From an uncultured Eubacterium sp. (lineage in GTDB: Bacteria > Bacillota > Clostridia > Lachnospirales > Lachnospiraceae), in assembly GCA_934338065.1 (NCBI GenBank), contig CAKRGX010000001.1, positions 62,001 to 126,000 of the forward strand: a stretch of DNA of 64,000 bases, in the 5' to 3' direction. Below, piece by piece: positions 1 to 8,677 of the stretch. Below the pieces are notes generated by a model. It saw only the letters and a list, made by a program, of their open reading frames with translations. It ran no database searches and was not told where the DNA came from. Numbering within the stretch: position 1 is the first letter of the stretch; each line of letters opens with the position of its first letter. A program made the position numbers and the translations under genes.

Positions 1-39
1 ATATTTGTCCAATCTCATAAATTATTACCTCGATTTTCA

Positions 40-82
40 GAATAACAAGAAATATCCCGAAGTGTATCAGGCACTCCGGGAT
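40..82 (-). terminator. Probable terminator of the HU gene
   Basis: The bottom strand forms an 11-bp stem (one G-T pair) between 82-72 and 64-54 with a 7-nt loop, followed by a T-rich tail (ATTTCTTGTTATT). It lies 33 bases after the HU stop codon. The tail is not a pure T run, so termination strength is uncertain. Confidence 0.6.
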
Positions 83-114
83 GTTTCTAAAATACTATAT
101 AACACTGTGAGCAA

Positions 115-390
115 TTATTTGTTCACAGTCTCTTTCAAGGCTTTACCAGCTTTGAATTTAGGTGCTTTAGAAGCAGGAATGCTCATTGGCTGTTTCGTCA
201 ATGGGTTGATGCCCTCTCTAGCTGCTCTCTTAGCAACTTCAAAAGTACCAAAACCAACCAACTGTACTTTACCATCATTCTTTAATTCATCTGTTACAAC
301 ATCGATAAATGCCTTCAATGCTGCTTCGGAATCTTTTTTAGACAATTCTGCTTTCTCAGCCATAGCTGCGATTAACTCAGTCTTATTCAT
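115..390 (-). CDS. hup: HU family DNA-binding protein
   Basis: Small histone-like protein that binds and bends DNA as a dimer and compacts the nucleoid. The 91-residue product has the standard HU length. It shows the core signature GFGTFEV (about 46-52), the R-x-x-x-NP-T arm that enters the minor groove (about 58-64), and the closing PKFKAGKALK segment. The start follows a GAGGAGG ribosome site by a normal distance. It is transcribed alone from a very good sigma-A promoter (445-473) and ends at a hairpin (40-82), which fits a highly expressed single gene. The long open frame on the opposite strand is an antisense shadow. Confidence 0.97.
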   Translation of the reverse strand: MNKTELIAAMAEKAELSKKDSEAALKAFIDVVTDELKNDGKVQLVGFGTFEVAKRAAREGINPLTKQPMSIPASKAPKFKAGKALKETVNK

Positions 391-444
391 GGATCATATC
401 CTCCTCGAAAATATATTTACTAGATTTATTAACCTATACACTTA

Positions 445-473
445 TATATAACCTTTTTAAGCCTCTTTGTCAA
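445..473 (-). promoter_or_regulatory. Sigma-A promoter of hup
   Basis: Bottom strand: a perfect TTGACA -35 box (473-468), 17-bp spacer, and TATATA -10 box (450-445), about 55 bases upstream of the HU start codon. Confidence 0.85.
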
Positions 474-523
474 GCAATTTATGCGAAAATACGCCTTTTC
501 AGGCTTTTTTTCAGGCTTTGCTC

Positions 524-1072
524 TCATTGTTCCATCTGTTTGCCGAGAAAGTTAGCTCCACATAATGCCATCTTCTCTTCCAGGTCGGAAAATGTACGAT
601 CCTTTTCCCTGGAAAGAAGAATTACCGCACCGATTGCATCTCCTTCTGATACGATCGTACTGATTGCCTCCGAATGAATCTCTGTGTCACCTTCATCTGT
701 AATCCTGCAGTAATTATTTTCTCCCCGGACAGCTTTACGGTGTCCCCGTTTTTCCATTAACTGAATCAGATCGGAATGAATATTACAACCGTAAAAATCT
801 TTTTTAGATGGTCCGGCAACCGCTACGATCATATCCCGGTCCGCAACACATACGGTACATTTGGCAACCTGTGCAACAGCCTCTACATATTCGGATGCCA
901 ATTCACCTAATTCGCCGATTGGAGAGTATTTTTTTAAGATGATCCCTCCTTCACGATTTGTAAAGATTTCCAGCGGGTCGCCCTCACGGATGCGTAATGT
1001 GCGCCGGATTTCTTTTGGCACGACAACACGCCCCAGATCATCAATTCTTCGTACAATTCCTGTTGCTTTCAT
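524..1072 (-). CDS. spoVT: Stage V sporulation protein T
   Basis: Transcription regulator acting in the forespore, where in Bacillus it tunes the sigma-G regulon and spore germination properties. The 182-residue product has the SpoVT layout: an AbrB-type swapped-hairpin DNA-binding domain (about 1-50, with RRIDDLGRVVVPKEIRR) and a GAF-like sensor domain (about 60-180). AbrB itself lacks the second domain, so length separates the two. An AGGAGG ribosome site precedes the ATG. Upstream lies a close match to a sigma-G promoter (1131-1160), as expected for this gene. It stands alone here, between hup and a decayed kinase gene, away from the yaa/yab-type cluster near which abrB sits in Bacillus. 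Confidence 0.95.
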   Translation of the reverse strand: MKATGIVRRIDDLGRVVVPKEIRRTLRIREGDPLEIFTNREGGIILKKYSPIGELGELASEYVEAVAQVAKCTVCVADRDMIVAVAGPSKKDFYGCNIHSDLIQLMEKRGHRKAVRGENNYCRITDEGDTEIHSEAISTIVSEGDAIGAVILLSREKDRTFSDLEEKMALCGANFLGKQMEQ

Positions 1073-1130
1073 ACTCTATCTTCCTCCTGCTTTTTATATA
1101 CTATTCTTTCCATATTTTGCATTGTATGTG

Positions 1131-1160
1131 TAGTATGTGGAAAACGATGGGATTTATACA
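1131..1160 (-). promoter_or_regulatory. Sigma-G-type promoter of spoVT
   Basis: Bottom strand: -35 TGTATA (1160-1155), 17-bp spacer, -10 CATACTA (1137-1131). Both boxes match the Bacillus forespore consensus (TGHATR and CATNHTA) with the right spacing, and the gene served is a known member of that regulon. No equally good sigma-A promoter is seen in this gap. Confidence 0.7.
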
Positions 1161-1261
1161 TTTAATGCACTTTCTAAAAATAATTTTTTTACCTATAGTA
1201 GAAAAAACTATGTTATAATCTTTCTGATAGTAATCACATTGTTTTTGAGGAGAATTTTTGT

Positions 1262-1841
1262 ATGTGGCACGTAGAGACAGACGTTTTTGCATTGGTCGTT
1301 TTTGTTATGATGTTACTTAAAACCCGCTTATACCGCAAAGACAAACAGGATCTGCAGGGAAAAGCATACAATTGCATCTTACCTTTCTTATGATACCTTA
1401 TGTCGTTTACTCGCTGCTGGTTGCCAGCAATCCTTTTACCGGATTATTTTTCAAACTTTCCCCGAAATGGAGTACTCACGTGGTATCCTGTTCATGCCTA
1501 TCGGTGTCGGGGCGATCATGTTCTATTCTGCTATTGGTCTTGTCATTGTTCTGTTTCACCGAAAAAAAATCGTTCCCCCTGTCAACGCCCTTTTACTGAT
1601 CACTTTTTTCCTGATTACTGCTATTTTCACCTGGATTCAATTGGCTAATCCGGGATGGCTTATTATCAATGCGGGGTATGCCATCGTATATATATGGTGC
1701 GATCTGACTGTGGAAGATCAGCGCCGCCAGGAACTATATAAAGCATCCAAGCCTCATTACTACGATGCGATCCTGATGGATGTACGTATGCCGGTCATGG
1801 ATGGTATCACGGCAGCTAAACCTTTCCACCTATCTTATTGA
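1262..1841 (+). pseudogene. Decayed hybrid sensor histidine kinase
   Basis: Remnants of one large sensor kinase read in three successive frames. Frame one starts at ATG 1262 after a GAGGAG site (MWHVETDVFALVV, a membrane N-terminus) and stops at 1393. Frame two continues the same membrane sensor (IPYVVYSLLVASNPFTGL, near 1390-1465). Frame three carries MEYSRGILFMPIG (from 1467), further membrane helices, then VEDQRRQELYK, the usual entry to the kinase core. That jumps straight to a receiver fragment (YYDAILMDVRMPVMDG) and stops. The whole catalytic kinase domain and part of the sensor are missing, with at least two frame changes. A -10-like TATAAT (1214-1219) survives upstream. Not expected to make a working protein. 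Confidence 0.85.
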
Positions 1842-1865
1842 CAATGTGTGAAGGTGAACTTCTAA

Positions 1866-1894
1866 TTGACTTTTACAGAAAATGCAATTAGAAT
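1866..1894 (+). promoter_or_regulatory. Sigma-A promoter of trpS
   Basis: TTGACT (1866-1871), 17-bp spacer, TAGAAT (1889-1894). Transcription should begin near 1901, giving a leader of about 45 bases, too short to hold a T-box riboswitch. Confidence 0.8.
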
Positions 1895-1945
1895 GGAACT
1901 AGCTTTAATGGCAGACGTAGAAGCGCCTGCGGAATGGAGGTTATT

Positions 1946-2989
1946 GTGAAAAAGATAATTTTAACAGGAGACCGCCCTACCGGGAAATTGCACGTAGGAC
2001 ATTATGTTGGCTCCTTAAAACGCCGGGTTGAATTACAAAACTCAGGCGAATATGATGATATTTATATTATGATTGCAGATGCTCAGGCATTGACAGATAA
2101 TGCGGACAATCCGGAAAAGGTACGCAGTAATATCTCCGAGGTCGCCCTTGACTACCTTTCCTGCGGACTGGACCCGGAAAAGTCAAATCTCTTTGTACAA
2201 TCATATGTCTCGGAATTGACAGAACTGACTTTCTACTATAGCAACCTGGTTACGGTATCACGATTAAAAAGAAACCCAACGGTAAAATCAGAAATCAATA
2301 TGCGCGGATTTAATTCCAGTATTCCTGTCGGATTCTTTACTTACCCAATCAGTCAGGCTGCTGATATCACTGCATTTAAAGCTACAACAGTCCCTGTCGG
2401 TGAAGACCAGTTGCCAATGATTGAACAAGCCCGTGAGATTGTACGCAGTTTTAATTCTACTTACGATGAAGTTTTAGTTGAGCCAAAAGCATTGCTCCCG
2501 GATAACGAAATCTGCAGCCGGCTCCCCGGAACAGATGGCAAAGCCAAAATGAGTAAATCTCTTGGCAACTGCATCTACCTTTCTGACGAACCGGAAGACA
2601 TACGCAAAAAGATTATGAGCATGTTTACCGATCCGGACCATATACGTGTGGAGGATCCGGGCAAGTTAGAAGGAAATACCGTATTTACTTATCTGGATGC
2701 TTTTTGTAAAGATGAGCTGTTTGCAGAATATCTACCTGATTACAACTGCCTGCAGGAAATGAAAGATCACTATACAAAAGGCGGACTGGGTGATGTGAAA
2801 GTTAAAAAATTCCTTTATTCAGTTATCATGGAAGAATTATCCCCGATTCAGGCACGCCGTAAAGAATTGGAAAAAGATATCCCTGCTGTCATGGAGATTC
2901 TTCATCAGGGAAGTATCAAGGCAAAGGAAGTTGCTGCACAGACTTTGAGCGAAGTCAAACAAGCAATGAAAATTGATTATTTTAAATAA
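1946..2989 (+). CDS. trpS: Tryptophanyl-tRNA synthetase
   Basis: Charges tRNA-Trp with tryptophan; cytoplasmic class I synthetase. The class I signatures are visible: the HIGH-type motif HVGH (residues 16-19 after TGKL) and KMSKS (about 201-205), with [11 protein letters not shown] and VPVGEDQ in the Rossmann fold. The start is taken at GTG 1946, not the ATG at 1934, because the GGAGG ribosome site (1936-1940) overlaps that ATG and lies 5 bases before the GTG; the 347-residue product then begins right at the catalytic fold. A single-gene unit with its own promoter (1866-1894) and a 16-bp terminator (2990-3035). No T-box leader fits in front of it. Confidence 0.96.
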   Translation: MKKIILTGDRPTGKLHVGHYVGSLKRRVELQNSGEYDDIYIMIADAQALTDNADNPEKVRSNISEVALDYLSCGLDPEKSNLFVQSYVSELTELTFYYSNLVTVSRLKRNPTVKSEINMRGFNSSIPVGFFTYPISQAADITAFKATTVPVGEDQLPMIEQAREIVRSFNSTYDEVLVEPKALLPDNEICSRLPGTDGKAKMSKSLGNCIYLSDEPEDIRKKIMSMFTDPDHIRVEDPGKLEGNTVFTYLDAFCKDELFAEYLPDYNCLQEMKDHYTKGGLGDVKVKKFLYSVIMEELSPIQARRKELEKDIPAVMEILHQGSIKAKEVAAQTLSEVKQAMKIDYFK

Positions 2990-3035
2990 GAGTATCCGAT
3001 GGCGGATAACCGCCATCGGATACTCTTATTTTTTT
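2990..3035 (+). terminator. Strong rho-independent terminator of trpS
   Basis: A perfect 16-bp stem (2990-3005 with 3010-3025), tetraloop ATAA, then TTATTTTTTTT. It begins at the base after the trpS stop codon. Confidence 0.95.
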
Positions 3036-3036
3036 A

Positions 3037-3290
3037 AGCTGCCAGCTAGATGACTGCATCTGTATCACTTGCAAGGCTGCTGTTCCATACCCATTTCCCT
3101 GTAAATTTTCATCAATCATGAATCTCCACAACCAATATCTGTCATTAGGGTACTCATATTTCTCATCACAATATATAGCAAAAGGACGAGCGACCTTCTC
3201 GTTTTCTTTTTCTATAAAAGCACACCACCGGCTGCTACAGCAGCCAAAATTACAATTACAATTTTGTATAAAGTAATCGTTTAAAAACAA
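3037..3290 (-). pseudogene. Decayed GNAT acetyltransferase
   Basis: The bottom strand encodes recognisable pieces of a spermidine-acetyltransferase-like GNAT protein: ARPFAIYCDE, then WRFMIDENLQGNGYGTAALQ, which holds the acetyl-CoA-binding Q-x-x-G-x-G/A loop. Between the two pieces the usual strand of about 15 residues is missing. The N-terminal third (NCNCNFGCCSSRWC) does not resemble a functional start, and the C-terminal half is gone, the frame running into the trpS terminator. I read it as a truncated, internally deleted remnant. A short working protein is unlikely. Confidence 0.65.
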
Positions 3291-3309
3291 TTACTTTCCT
3301 ATGGTCTAT

Positions 3310-3867
3310 TTATCCAATCTTTTTAATCTGCTTTGCCAGCATCGGTGCAACAATCAATGCAAGAATGATTTTAACCAGATCACCTATAATAAATGGGAAT
3401 ACACAGATAAGAAGGGCTGCCCACAGACCGGTTCCTGTCGAGAAACAAAACCACGCTGTTCCAAATGCGTAAGCGACAGCCGTTCCAACAACCATTCCGG
3501 AAAATCCAACCGCATACTTCATAACTGCTTCCTCCGTCTTTATCTGAATAAAAAGACCACAGATTATTGTCATCAGGATAAATCCAATCAGGTATCCACC
3601 CGTCGGTCCGGCAATCTTTCCCATTCCCCCTTCAAACCCGGAGAACACCGGCAATCCTGCCATTCCCAATAATAAATACACTACATACGTAACAACCGCT
3701 TTCTGCCAGCCCAATACGTAAACACTAAAATAGATAACCAGATTTGTCAATGAAATCGGGACCGGACCAATCGGGATTGAAAAAGGTGCCAGCACACATG
3801 TCAGTGCAGCAAACAACGCCATTAATACCATGTTCTTGACATCGAAAAAACTTGCTTTTTCTTTCAT
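3310..3867 (-). CDS. bioY: Biotin transporter BioY (ECF S component)
   Basis: Membrane substrate-binding subunit of an energy-coupling-factor vitamin transporter that imports biotin. The 185-residue protein has about six hydrophobic segments and family landmarks: FAALTCVLAPFSIPIGPVPISL near the N-terminus, the LLGMAGLPVFSGFEGG loop and the GPTGGYLIGF motif. No ecfA or ecfT genes lie nearby, so it presumably uses a shared module encoded elsewhere. No biotin synthesis gene is in the window, so it hints at, but does not prove, dependence on external biotin. Its own sigma-A promoter (3913-3941) separates it from spmAB on the same strand. Confidence 0.93.
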   Translation of the reverse strand: MKEKASFFDVKNMVLMALFAALTCVLAPFSIPIGPVPISLTNLVIYFSVYVLGWQKAVVTYVVYLLLGMAGLPVFSGFEGGMGKIAGPTGGYLIGFILMTIICGLFIQIKTEEAVMKYAVGFSGMVVGTAVAYAFGTAWFCFSTGTGLWAALLICVFPFIIGDLVKIILALIVAPMLAKQIKKIG

Positions 3868-3912
3868 TTTTTCTCTCCATTTCGTATTTTATTATTTTTA
3901 CTTTTCCCTAGA

Positions 3913-3941
3913 AGTATAGCGTATTTTTCCCTTAATGTCAA
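3913..3941 (-). promoter_or_regulatory. Sigma-A promoter of bioY
   Basis: Bottom strand: TTGACA (3941-3936), 17-bp spacer, TATACT (3918-3913). About 45 bases upstream of the start codon. I see no clear BirA-type operator palindrome. Confidence 0.85.
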
Positions 3942-3960
3942 CTTATATATTTTTAATAGT

Positions 3961-4488
3961 TTACATTCCTGCAGTTACCAAAACAATGGAAGCAGCCGCT
4001 CCCACGAAAGTAGCCACAAGTGCACCTGCCAGGGTATAGCGGCTTTTGGTGACTTTTGCCGTCATAAAATACACACTCATTGTATAAAAAATTGTTTCTG
4101 AACAACTCATTAAGACGGATGCCAGTGTGCCCAGGTACGAATCCGTACCATACGTTTTGTAAATATCCAGAAGAAGCCCCGTTGCCGCCGAAGAAGAGAA
4201 CATTTTTACAATAAACAATGGGAATAACTGGGCCGGGAAATGCAGGAACTGCACCACCGGGGACAATGCTCCGGCAAACCACTCCATAAAGCCGGACTGT
4301 CTTAGGATGCCGACACCTACCATGAGTCCGATCAGTGTCGGCATAATTTTATATACCGTAATAAAACCATCCTTTGCACCCTCGATAAATTCATCAAAAA
4401 TATCCACTTTTTTGCACATACCATACCCGATCAGGTACAGTATAACAAAAGGTATCATACAATCCGAAATGTAATATAGCAATTTCAC
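3961..4488 (-). CDS. spmB: Spore maturation protein B
   Basis: Membrane protein which, with SpmA, is needed in Bacillus for dehydration of the spore core. The 175-residue product has several hydrophobic helices and the nucleoside-recognition 'gate' type fold, with PTLIGLMVGVGILRQSG in the first half and SCSETIFYT in the second. Its start overlaps the spmA stop by 4 bases, so the two are translationally coupled. The hydrophilic core is short and there is no signal peptide beyond the first helix. Confidence 0.93.
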   Translation of the reverse strand: MKLLYYISDCMIPFVILYLIGYGMCKKVDIFDEFIEGAKDGFITVYKIMPTLIGLMVGVGILRQSGFMEWFAGALSPVVQFLHFPAQLFPLFIVKMFSSSAATGLLLDIYKTYGTDSYLGTLASVLMSCSETIFYTMSVYFMTAKVTKSRYTLAGALVATFVGAAASIVLVTAGM

Positions 4489-5081
4489 TTTCCCGCCCCC
4501 TTTCCTTTTCCAAAATGACGTGCAATAACAGCAAAGATTACACCGGCGGCTGTCGATATCAAAGTAGCTATCAGCCCCATACCGATAATGGACGTTGGCG
4601 TTACGGAACCGTATTGGCTCCGGTAGGCAATGATATTTACCGGGATTAATTGCAAAGAAGAAATGTTAATGATCAGAAATGTACACATGTCGGTACTGGC
4701 TCTATGGCTTCCATGATTTAATTTTTTAAGTTCTTCCATTGCTTTTAATCCAACCGGTGTCGCAGCCCAGCCGAGTCCAAGAACATTACTGATAATGTTT
4801 GCCGCCATGTATTCATTCGCTTTATGCCCCCTGGGGACGCCGGGAAATAAAAAAGCAAGAACCGGCCGAAGCGCTTTTGTCAGCGCATCGATGATTCCTG
4901 CTTTTTTTGCAATATTCATAAGTCCTGTCCACATAGACATAATACCAAGCATAGTAATACAAAGTGTAACCGCTTCTTTGGATGAATCGATGGCCGCTGT
5001 GCCGACATCACCAATCCGCCCCATTACCGCTGCAAAAAGGATACCAAGGAGAATCATACATCCCCATAATTTGTTTAGCAT
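4485..5081 (-). CDS. spmA: Spore maturation protein A
   Basis: Partner of SpmB in spore core dehydration; integral membrane protein of the gate-domain family. Recognised from the N-terminal helix followed by DSSKEAVTLCITMLG, the NVLGLGWAATPVGLKAM segment and the LIINISSLQLIPVN helix. I start it at ATG 5081 (MLNKLWGC) because the AAAAGG ribosome site is only 1 base from the upstream ATG 5087 but 7 from this one; either gives nearly the same protein (198 or 200 residues). First gene of the spmA-spmB pair. A candidate sigma-E promoter (5102-5130) fits mother-cell expression during sporulation. Confidence 0.93.
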   Translation of the reverse strand: MLNKLWGCMILLGILFAAVMGRIGDVGTAAIDSSKEAVTLCITMLGIMSMWTGLMNIAKKAGIIDALTKALRPVLAFLFPGVPRGHKANEYMAANIISNVLGLGWAATPVGLKAMEELKKLNHGSHRASTDMCTFLIINISSLQLIPVNIIAYRSQYGSVTPTSIIGMGLIATLISTAAGVIFAVIARHFGKGKGAGK

Positions 5082-5101
5082 ATGCATACCTTTTTTCTTT
5101 T

Positions 5102-5130
5102 ATCATATGAATGACAGAACCTTTTTATTC
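5102..5130 (-). promoter_or_regulatory. Candidate sigma-E promoter of spmAB
   Basis: Bottom strand: GAATAAA (5130-5124), 14-bp spacer, CATATGAT (5109-5102). Resembles the Bacillus mother-cell consensus with correct spacing. The -35 match is partial, and no good sigma-A alternative is seen. Confidence 0.45.
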
Positions 5131-5140
5131 TCCAAACAAA

Positions 5141-5611
5141 CTAAAAATCAGAATTCACAAATGGGATTCCAACAATTACCCTGGTCACTTTATCCTGTTC
5201 ATCATACGATAGGGCAATATTAAGATTAATCTTTTTCCCATTTACATATTTAACCACATCAACTCCATTGGTATAGCCATAAGCGACATAATAATTTTCA
5301 TTTTCCGGATCACTGTTCATCACCTCAGTGCCGCCAAACTCACGGAAAATACTTTTTGTGATCTCCTGTCTTTTTTCCTTGCTGAGCCTTCCCGTGATAA
5401 TTCCTTCCCGGCAAACATTCCCAACCTTTTTGTTACGCATGTCTTCTTGTGCTTCACTGTCTATTACGGCAATGCGGTTTCTGGCAAATGCCTGGGTAAA
5501 AGCTGACCTTGATATATATATTCTTGTCACAAGTGTCTGTACAAAAGCAATTTCCCATAAGAGGATCAACACAGACAGAATGATTTTAAATTTCACTTTC
5601 AAAAAAAACAT
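5141..5611 (-). CDS. Single-pass membrane protein, possibly YwmB-like
   Basis: About 156 residues: one N-terminal membrane helix (about 8-28, LVILLWEIAFVQ-type) and an exported alpha/beta domain. The segment GIITGRLSKEKRQEITKSIF followed by an EVMNSDPENENYYVAYGY strand recalls the YwmB family of spore-formers, whose function is unknown, but the protein is shorter than Bacillus YwmB and I am not sure. It sits just upstream of spmAB on the same strand with a 59-base gap, so sporulation-linked expression is possible. Whether the TTG at 5614 or the ATG at 5611 is used cannot be settled. Confidence 0.6.
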   Translation of the reverse strand: MFFLKVKFKIILSVLILLWEIAFVQTLVTRIYISRSAFTQAFARNRIAVIDSEAQEDMRNKKVGNVCREGIITGRLSKEKRQEITKSIFREFGGTEVMNSDPENENYYVAYGYTNGVDVVKYVNGKKINLNIALSYDEQDKVTRVIVGIPFVNSDF

Positions 5612-5671
5612 CAACCCTTTCCAAAGCTTTTATAATATGGCTTTTTTATAGGATTGACGTTTTTTATTTTT

Positions 5672-6919
5672 TTATTCATATTTCTTAAAAACAACACTTG
5701 AGTTCTGACCGCCAAAGCCGAAAGAATTACTCATTGCAACATGAACCTCTTTTTGTATTGCCTTATGCGGAACATAATTCAGTGGCACACAGGATTCATC
5801 CAGGTTATCCAGATTTAACGTAGGCGGCACTATTCCGGTGCGGATACATTGAATACAGGTAATTGCCTCTGTAATTCCACCGGCCCCCATCATATGTCCG
5901 GTAGCACCTTTCGTTGATGTTACAGCCATTTCCTTTGCATGATCACCAAACAGTTTTGCGATTGCATTTGTTTCGATTGGATCACCCACTCCCGTGCTTG
6001 TTCCATGTGTATTAATATAATCTACATCATCTGTAGACAGATCTGCATGCTCAATTGCTTTCTCCATGCAGAAAATAGCACCTATCCCATCCGGATGAGG
6101 GCTTGTCACATGATAGCCGTCAGTGCAGTTGGAAAAACCTGCCAGCTCAGCAAGAATCGTTGCGCCACGCTTCCTTGCATTTTCCTCTGTTTCTATAACC
6201 AGCGCACCACCACCTTCACCAATGACAAAGCCATCTCTATCCCGGTCAAATGGGCGGCTTGCCCGCTGTGGATCATCATTATGGGTTGAAAGAGCATGGG
6301 CGGATGTTAGTCCAAGAATAAATAATGGTGCCAAAGCAGATTCTGTTCCCATCGCCAAAACAGCATCTGCCTGACCGGATAAGATCAGCATACACGCCGT
6401 ACTGATAGCATCACCACCGGAAGAGCATGCGGTACTTACCGTCAGACTTGGTCCCCGGTATCCTTTCGCAATCGCCACCTGCGCTGCTGCTTCATTTCCA
6501 ATAATCTTGGGAACAAAACGGGGGCTGACTTTCTTATGCTCTCCTTTACTAACACCATCCTGAGTCTCTGTGATCGGTGCAATACCGCCGAGCGCCGTAC
6601 CAACAACGATCCCCATTCGTTCCGGCTCTGCTGCTTCTCCCGCCTGCTCAATGGCCTCCATTGCAGCCGCATATCCATACTGCATAAAAGGATCCATTTC
6701 ACGTGTCAGTTTCTTTGGCATAAACTTTTCCGGGTCAAAATTCTTCACCTCGGCAGCTATCTTTACAGGCAAGTCAGAAACATCAAATTTTGTAATTCTG
6801 TCTACCCCACATTTCCCCTCTATCAGATTATTCCAATAATTCTCTACTCCTATACCTATCGGTGTCACAGCACCCATACCGGTAATTACCAGCCTGCTAT
6901 TCGATATTTTCATCTTCAT
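5672..6919 (-). CDS. fabF: 3-oxoacyl-ACP synthase II (FabF family)
   Basis: Condensing enzyme that elongates acyl-ACP with malonyl-ACP. The catalytic triad is complete: Cys165 in STACSSGGDA, His305 in NTHGTSTG and His342 in KGATGHMMGAGG, with Lys337 conserved. The 415-residue length is normal for FabF. I start at ATG 6919 (MKMKISNS), 10 bases after an AAGGAG site (6930-6935); the longer frame to 6961 lies inside the upstream gene and adds an unrelated basic tail. It overlaps the end of the acyl-CoA ligase gene by 23 bases, so the two are co-translated. No acpP, fabD, fabG or fabZ is nearby, so this is not the main fatty-acid operon; it could be a specialised or second FabF. Confidence 0.92.
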   Translation of the reverse strand: MKMKISNSRLVITGMGAVTPIGIGVENYWNNLIEGKCGVDRITKFDVSDLPVKIAAEVKNFDPEKFMPKKLTREMDPFMQYGYAAAMEAIEQAGEAAEPERMGIVVGTALGGIAPITETQDGVSKGEHKKVSPRFVPKIIGNEAAAQVAIAKGYRGPSLTVSTACSSGGDAISTACMLILSGQADAVLAMGTESALAPLFILGLTSAHALSTHNDDPQRASRPFDRDRDGFVIGEGGGALVIETEENARKRGATILAELAGFSNCTDGYHVTSPHPDGIGAIFCMEKAIEHADLSTDDVDYINTHGTSTGVGDPIETNAIAKLFGDHAKEMAVTSTKGATGHMMGAGGITEAITCIQCIRTGIVPPTLNLDNLDESCVPLNYVPHKAIQKEVHVAMSNSFGFGGQNSSVVFKKYE

Positions 6920-8585
6920 TCCAGTCATTCTCCTTGATTTCTTTTCTGCGGATCTTACCACTTATCGTTTTTGGCAGTTCTTTTGTAAAGTCAAGTATTT
7001 TCGGCCATTTATAAGAAGCTATATTCTTTTTAAGAGCTTTCATAATGTCATTCCTAAGTTTGTCGGTTCCCTCCTGCTCGTCAACCAGAACGATACTTGC
7101 CTTAATTGCCTGTCCACGGATTGGATCCGGTACAGGCGTTACTGCACACTCAAGAACATACGGAAGTTTCATTATCTCATTTTCAATTTCAAATGGACCG
7201 ATACGATAACCACTGGATTTGATCACATCATCCGTACGTCCAACATACCATAAGAACCCATCTTCATCACAATACGCCGTATCACCTGTATGATAATAAC
7301 CGTCATGCCATGCCTCCTGGGTCTTCTCTTCGTCCCCATAATATTCCATGAACAGCCCGTTAGGAATATTATCTTCTGTGCCGATCACGATTTCTCCCAC
7401 TTCCTCTGTATCAGCGATCGTTCCATCCGGACGCATGATCTTAACATCATACTGCGGACTTGGTTTTCCCATAGATCCCGGCTTAGGCGTTGTTCCGACG
7501 AGATTTCCTATCGTAAGCGTGGTTTCTGTCTGCCCAAATCCTTCCATCAAGGTAAGACCGGTCTTCGCCTTAAACTTTTCGAGAATTTCCGGGTTCAATG
7601 CTTCTCCTGCGGTTGTTACATTCTGCAGGGATGACAGATCATAACGGTCTAATTTCATATGAACCATAACCCGATATACCGTTGGCGGTGCACAAAATGT
7701 AGTAATCTTATACTTTTCAATCATGCGCAGAATTTCTTTTGCATCAAAGTCATCAAAATCATACGTAAAAATCGTTGCTTCGCAGAGCCACTGTCCGTAG
7801 ATTTTTCCCCACAAAGCTTTTCCCCATCCGGTGTCCGATATAGCAAAATGAATCCCTTCCGGGTCAACCTGATGCCAGTATCTGGCAGTAATATAATGTC
7901 CTAACGGATATTTAAAGTTATGCGTTGTAATCTTCGGATAAGAAGTCGTGCCCGAAGTAAAAAACATAATAGACGGATCACTTCCACTTATCGCACCTTC
8001 TCCTCGTGGTCTGCGGAAATGGCTGGAAAAATACTTTACTTCTTTATTAAAACTTCTCCATCCCTTACGACTGGCACCAACCATGATCTTTACTTTCAAA
8101 TCATGATAGCTGCGGCATGCCTTATCAACCTCACGTGATACCTGGCCATCTGCCGTACATAAAATAGCATCAACATTTCCTGCTTTAAATCGATAGTCAA
8201 AATCGGATTTCAAAAGAAGATTCGTTGCCGGTATCGCCACCGCACCAATCTTATGAAGAGCTAAAATAGCAAACCAGAACTGGTAGTGTCTCTTAAGTAC
8301 AAGCATGACACGATCACCTTTCTTAATTCCAAGAAAAGAAAGATAGTTAGCTACTTTAGAAGAATATCGGGACATATCATAAAAAGTAAAAGAACGCTCT
8401 TTACCATCTTTGGAAATATGGATCATGGCAACTTTGTCCGGATCCTTCTTTGCCATCTGATCTACTACATCATAAGCAAAGTTAAAGTTTTCATCATTCA
8501 TAAACTCAATATGCTGCAGATAACCATTTTCGTCTTCCTCAACCTGAATAAATGGTGCTGCAATATCTGTTTTTTTCAATGCCAT
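6897..8585 (-). CDS. AMP-forming acyl-CoA synthetase / ligase
   Basis: Activates a carboxylic acid with ATP to an acyl-adenylate and then to a CoA (or other thiol) ester. The 562-residue protein has the ANL-family motifs in order: the P-loop variant FFTSGTTSYPK (208-218, with SY where most members have G-x), GFGQTET (A5), HTGDTAYCDEDGFLWYVGRTDD (A7/A8), and TISGKIRRKE near the C-terminus with the catalytic lysine. The acetyl/medium-chain synthetase branch seems most likely from the overall pattern; the substrate cannot be read by eye. It is first in an operon with fabF and has a clean sigma-A promoter (8678-8706). Confidence 0.9.
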   Translation of the reverse strand: MALKKTDIAAPFIQVEEDENGYLQHIEFMNDENFNFAYDVVDQMAKKDPDKVAMIHISKDGKERSFTFYDMSRYSSKVANYLSFLGIKKGDRVMLVLKRHYQFWFAILALHKIGAVAIPATNLLLKSDFDYRFKAGNVDAILCTADGQVSREVDKACRSYHDLKVKIMVGASRKGWRSFNKEVKYFSSHFRRPRGEGAISGSDPSIMFFTSGTTSYPKITTHNFKYPLGHYITARYWHQVDPEGIHFAISDTGWGKALWGKIYGQWLCEATIFTYDFDDFDAKEILRMIEKYKITTFCAPPTVYRVMVHMKLDRYDLSSLQNVTTAGEALNPEILEKFKAKTGLTLMEGFGQTETTLTIGNLVGTTPKPGSMGKPSPQYDVKIMRPDGTIADTEEVGEIVIGTEDNIPNGLFMEYYGDEEKTQEAWHDGYYHTGDTAYCDEDGFLWYVGRTDDVIKSSGYRIGPFEIENEIMKLPYVLECAVTPVPDPIRGQAIKASIVLVDEQEGTDKLRNDIMKALKKNIASYKWPKILDFTKELPKTISGKIRRKEIKENDWNEDENIE

Positions 8586-8677
8586 ATCAGTTATACATCC
8601 TTTCCTGCAAATATTCCTATATAAATGTGTTTCTTTTTATTTACTCACGTAGTTTTAAAAACCACATATTATTGTAA

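Noticed and set aside
5..451. 148-residue open frame on the top strand opposite hup
   Set aside because: Antisense shadow of the HU gene; it has no ribosome site and the HU reading has full family support.
1850..1945. Possible T-box riboswitch before trpS (AGAATGGAACTAGC resembles a T-box core)
   Set aside because: The match covers only part of the consensus, overlaps the -10 box of a good promoter, and leaves no room for the specifier stem and terminator.
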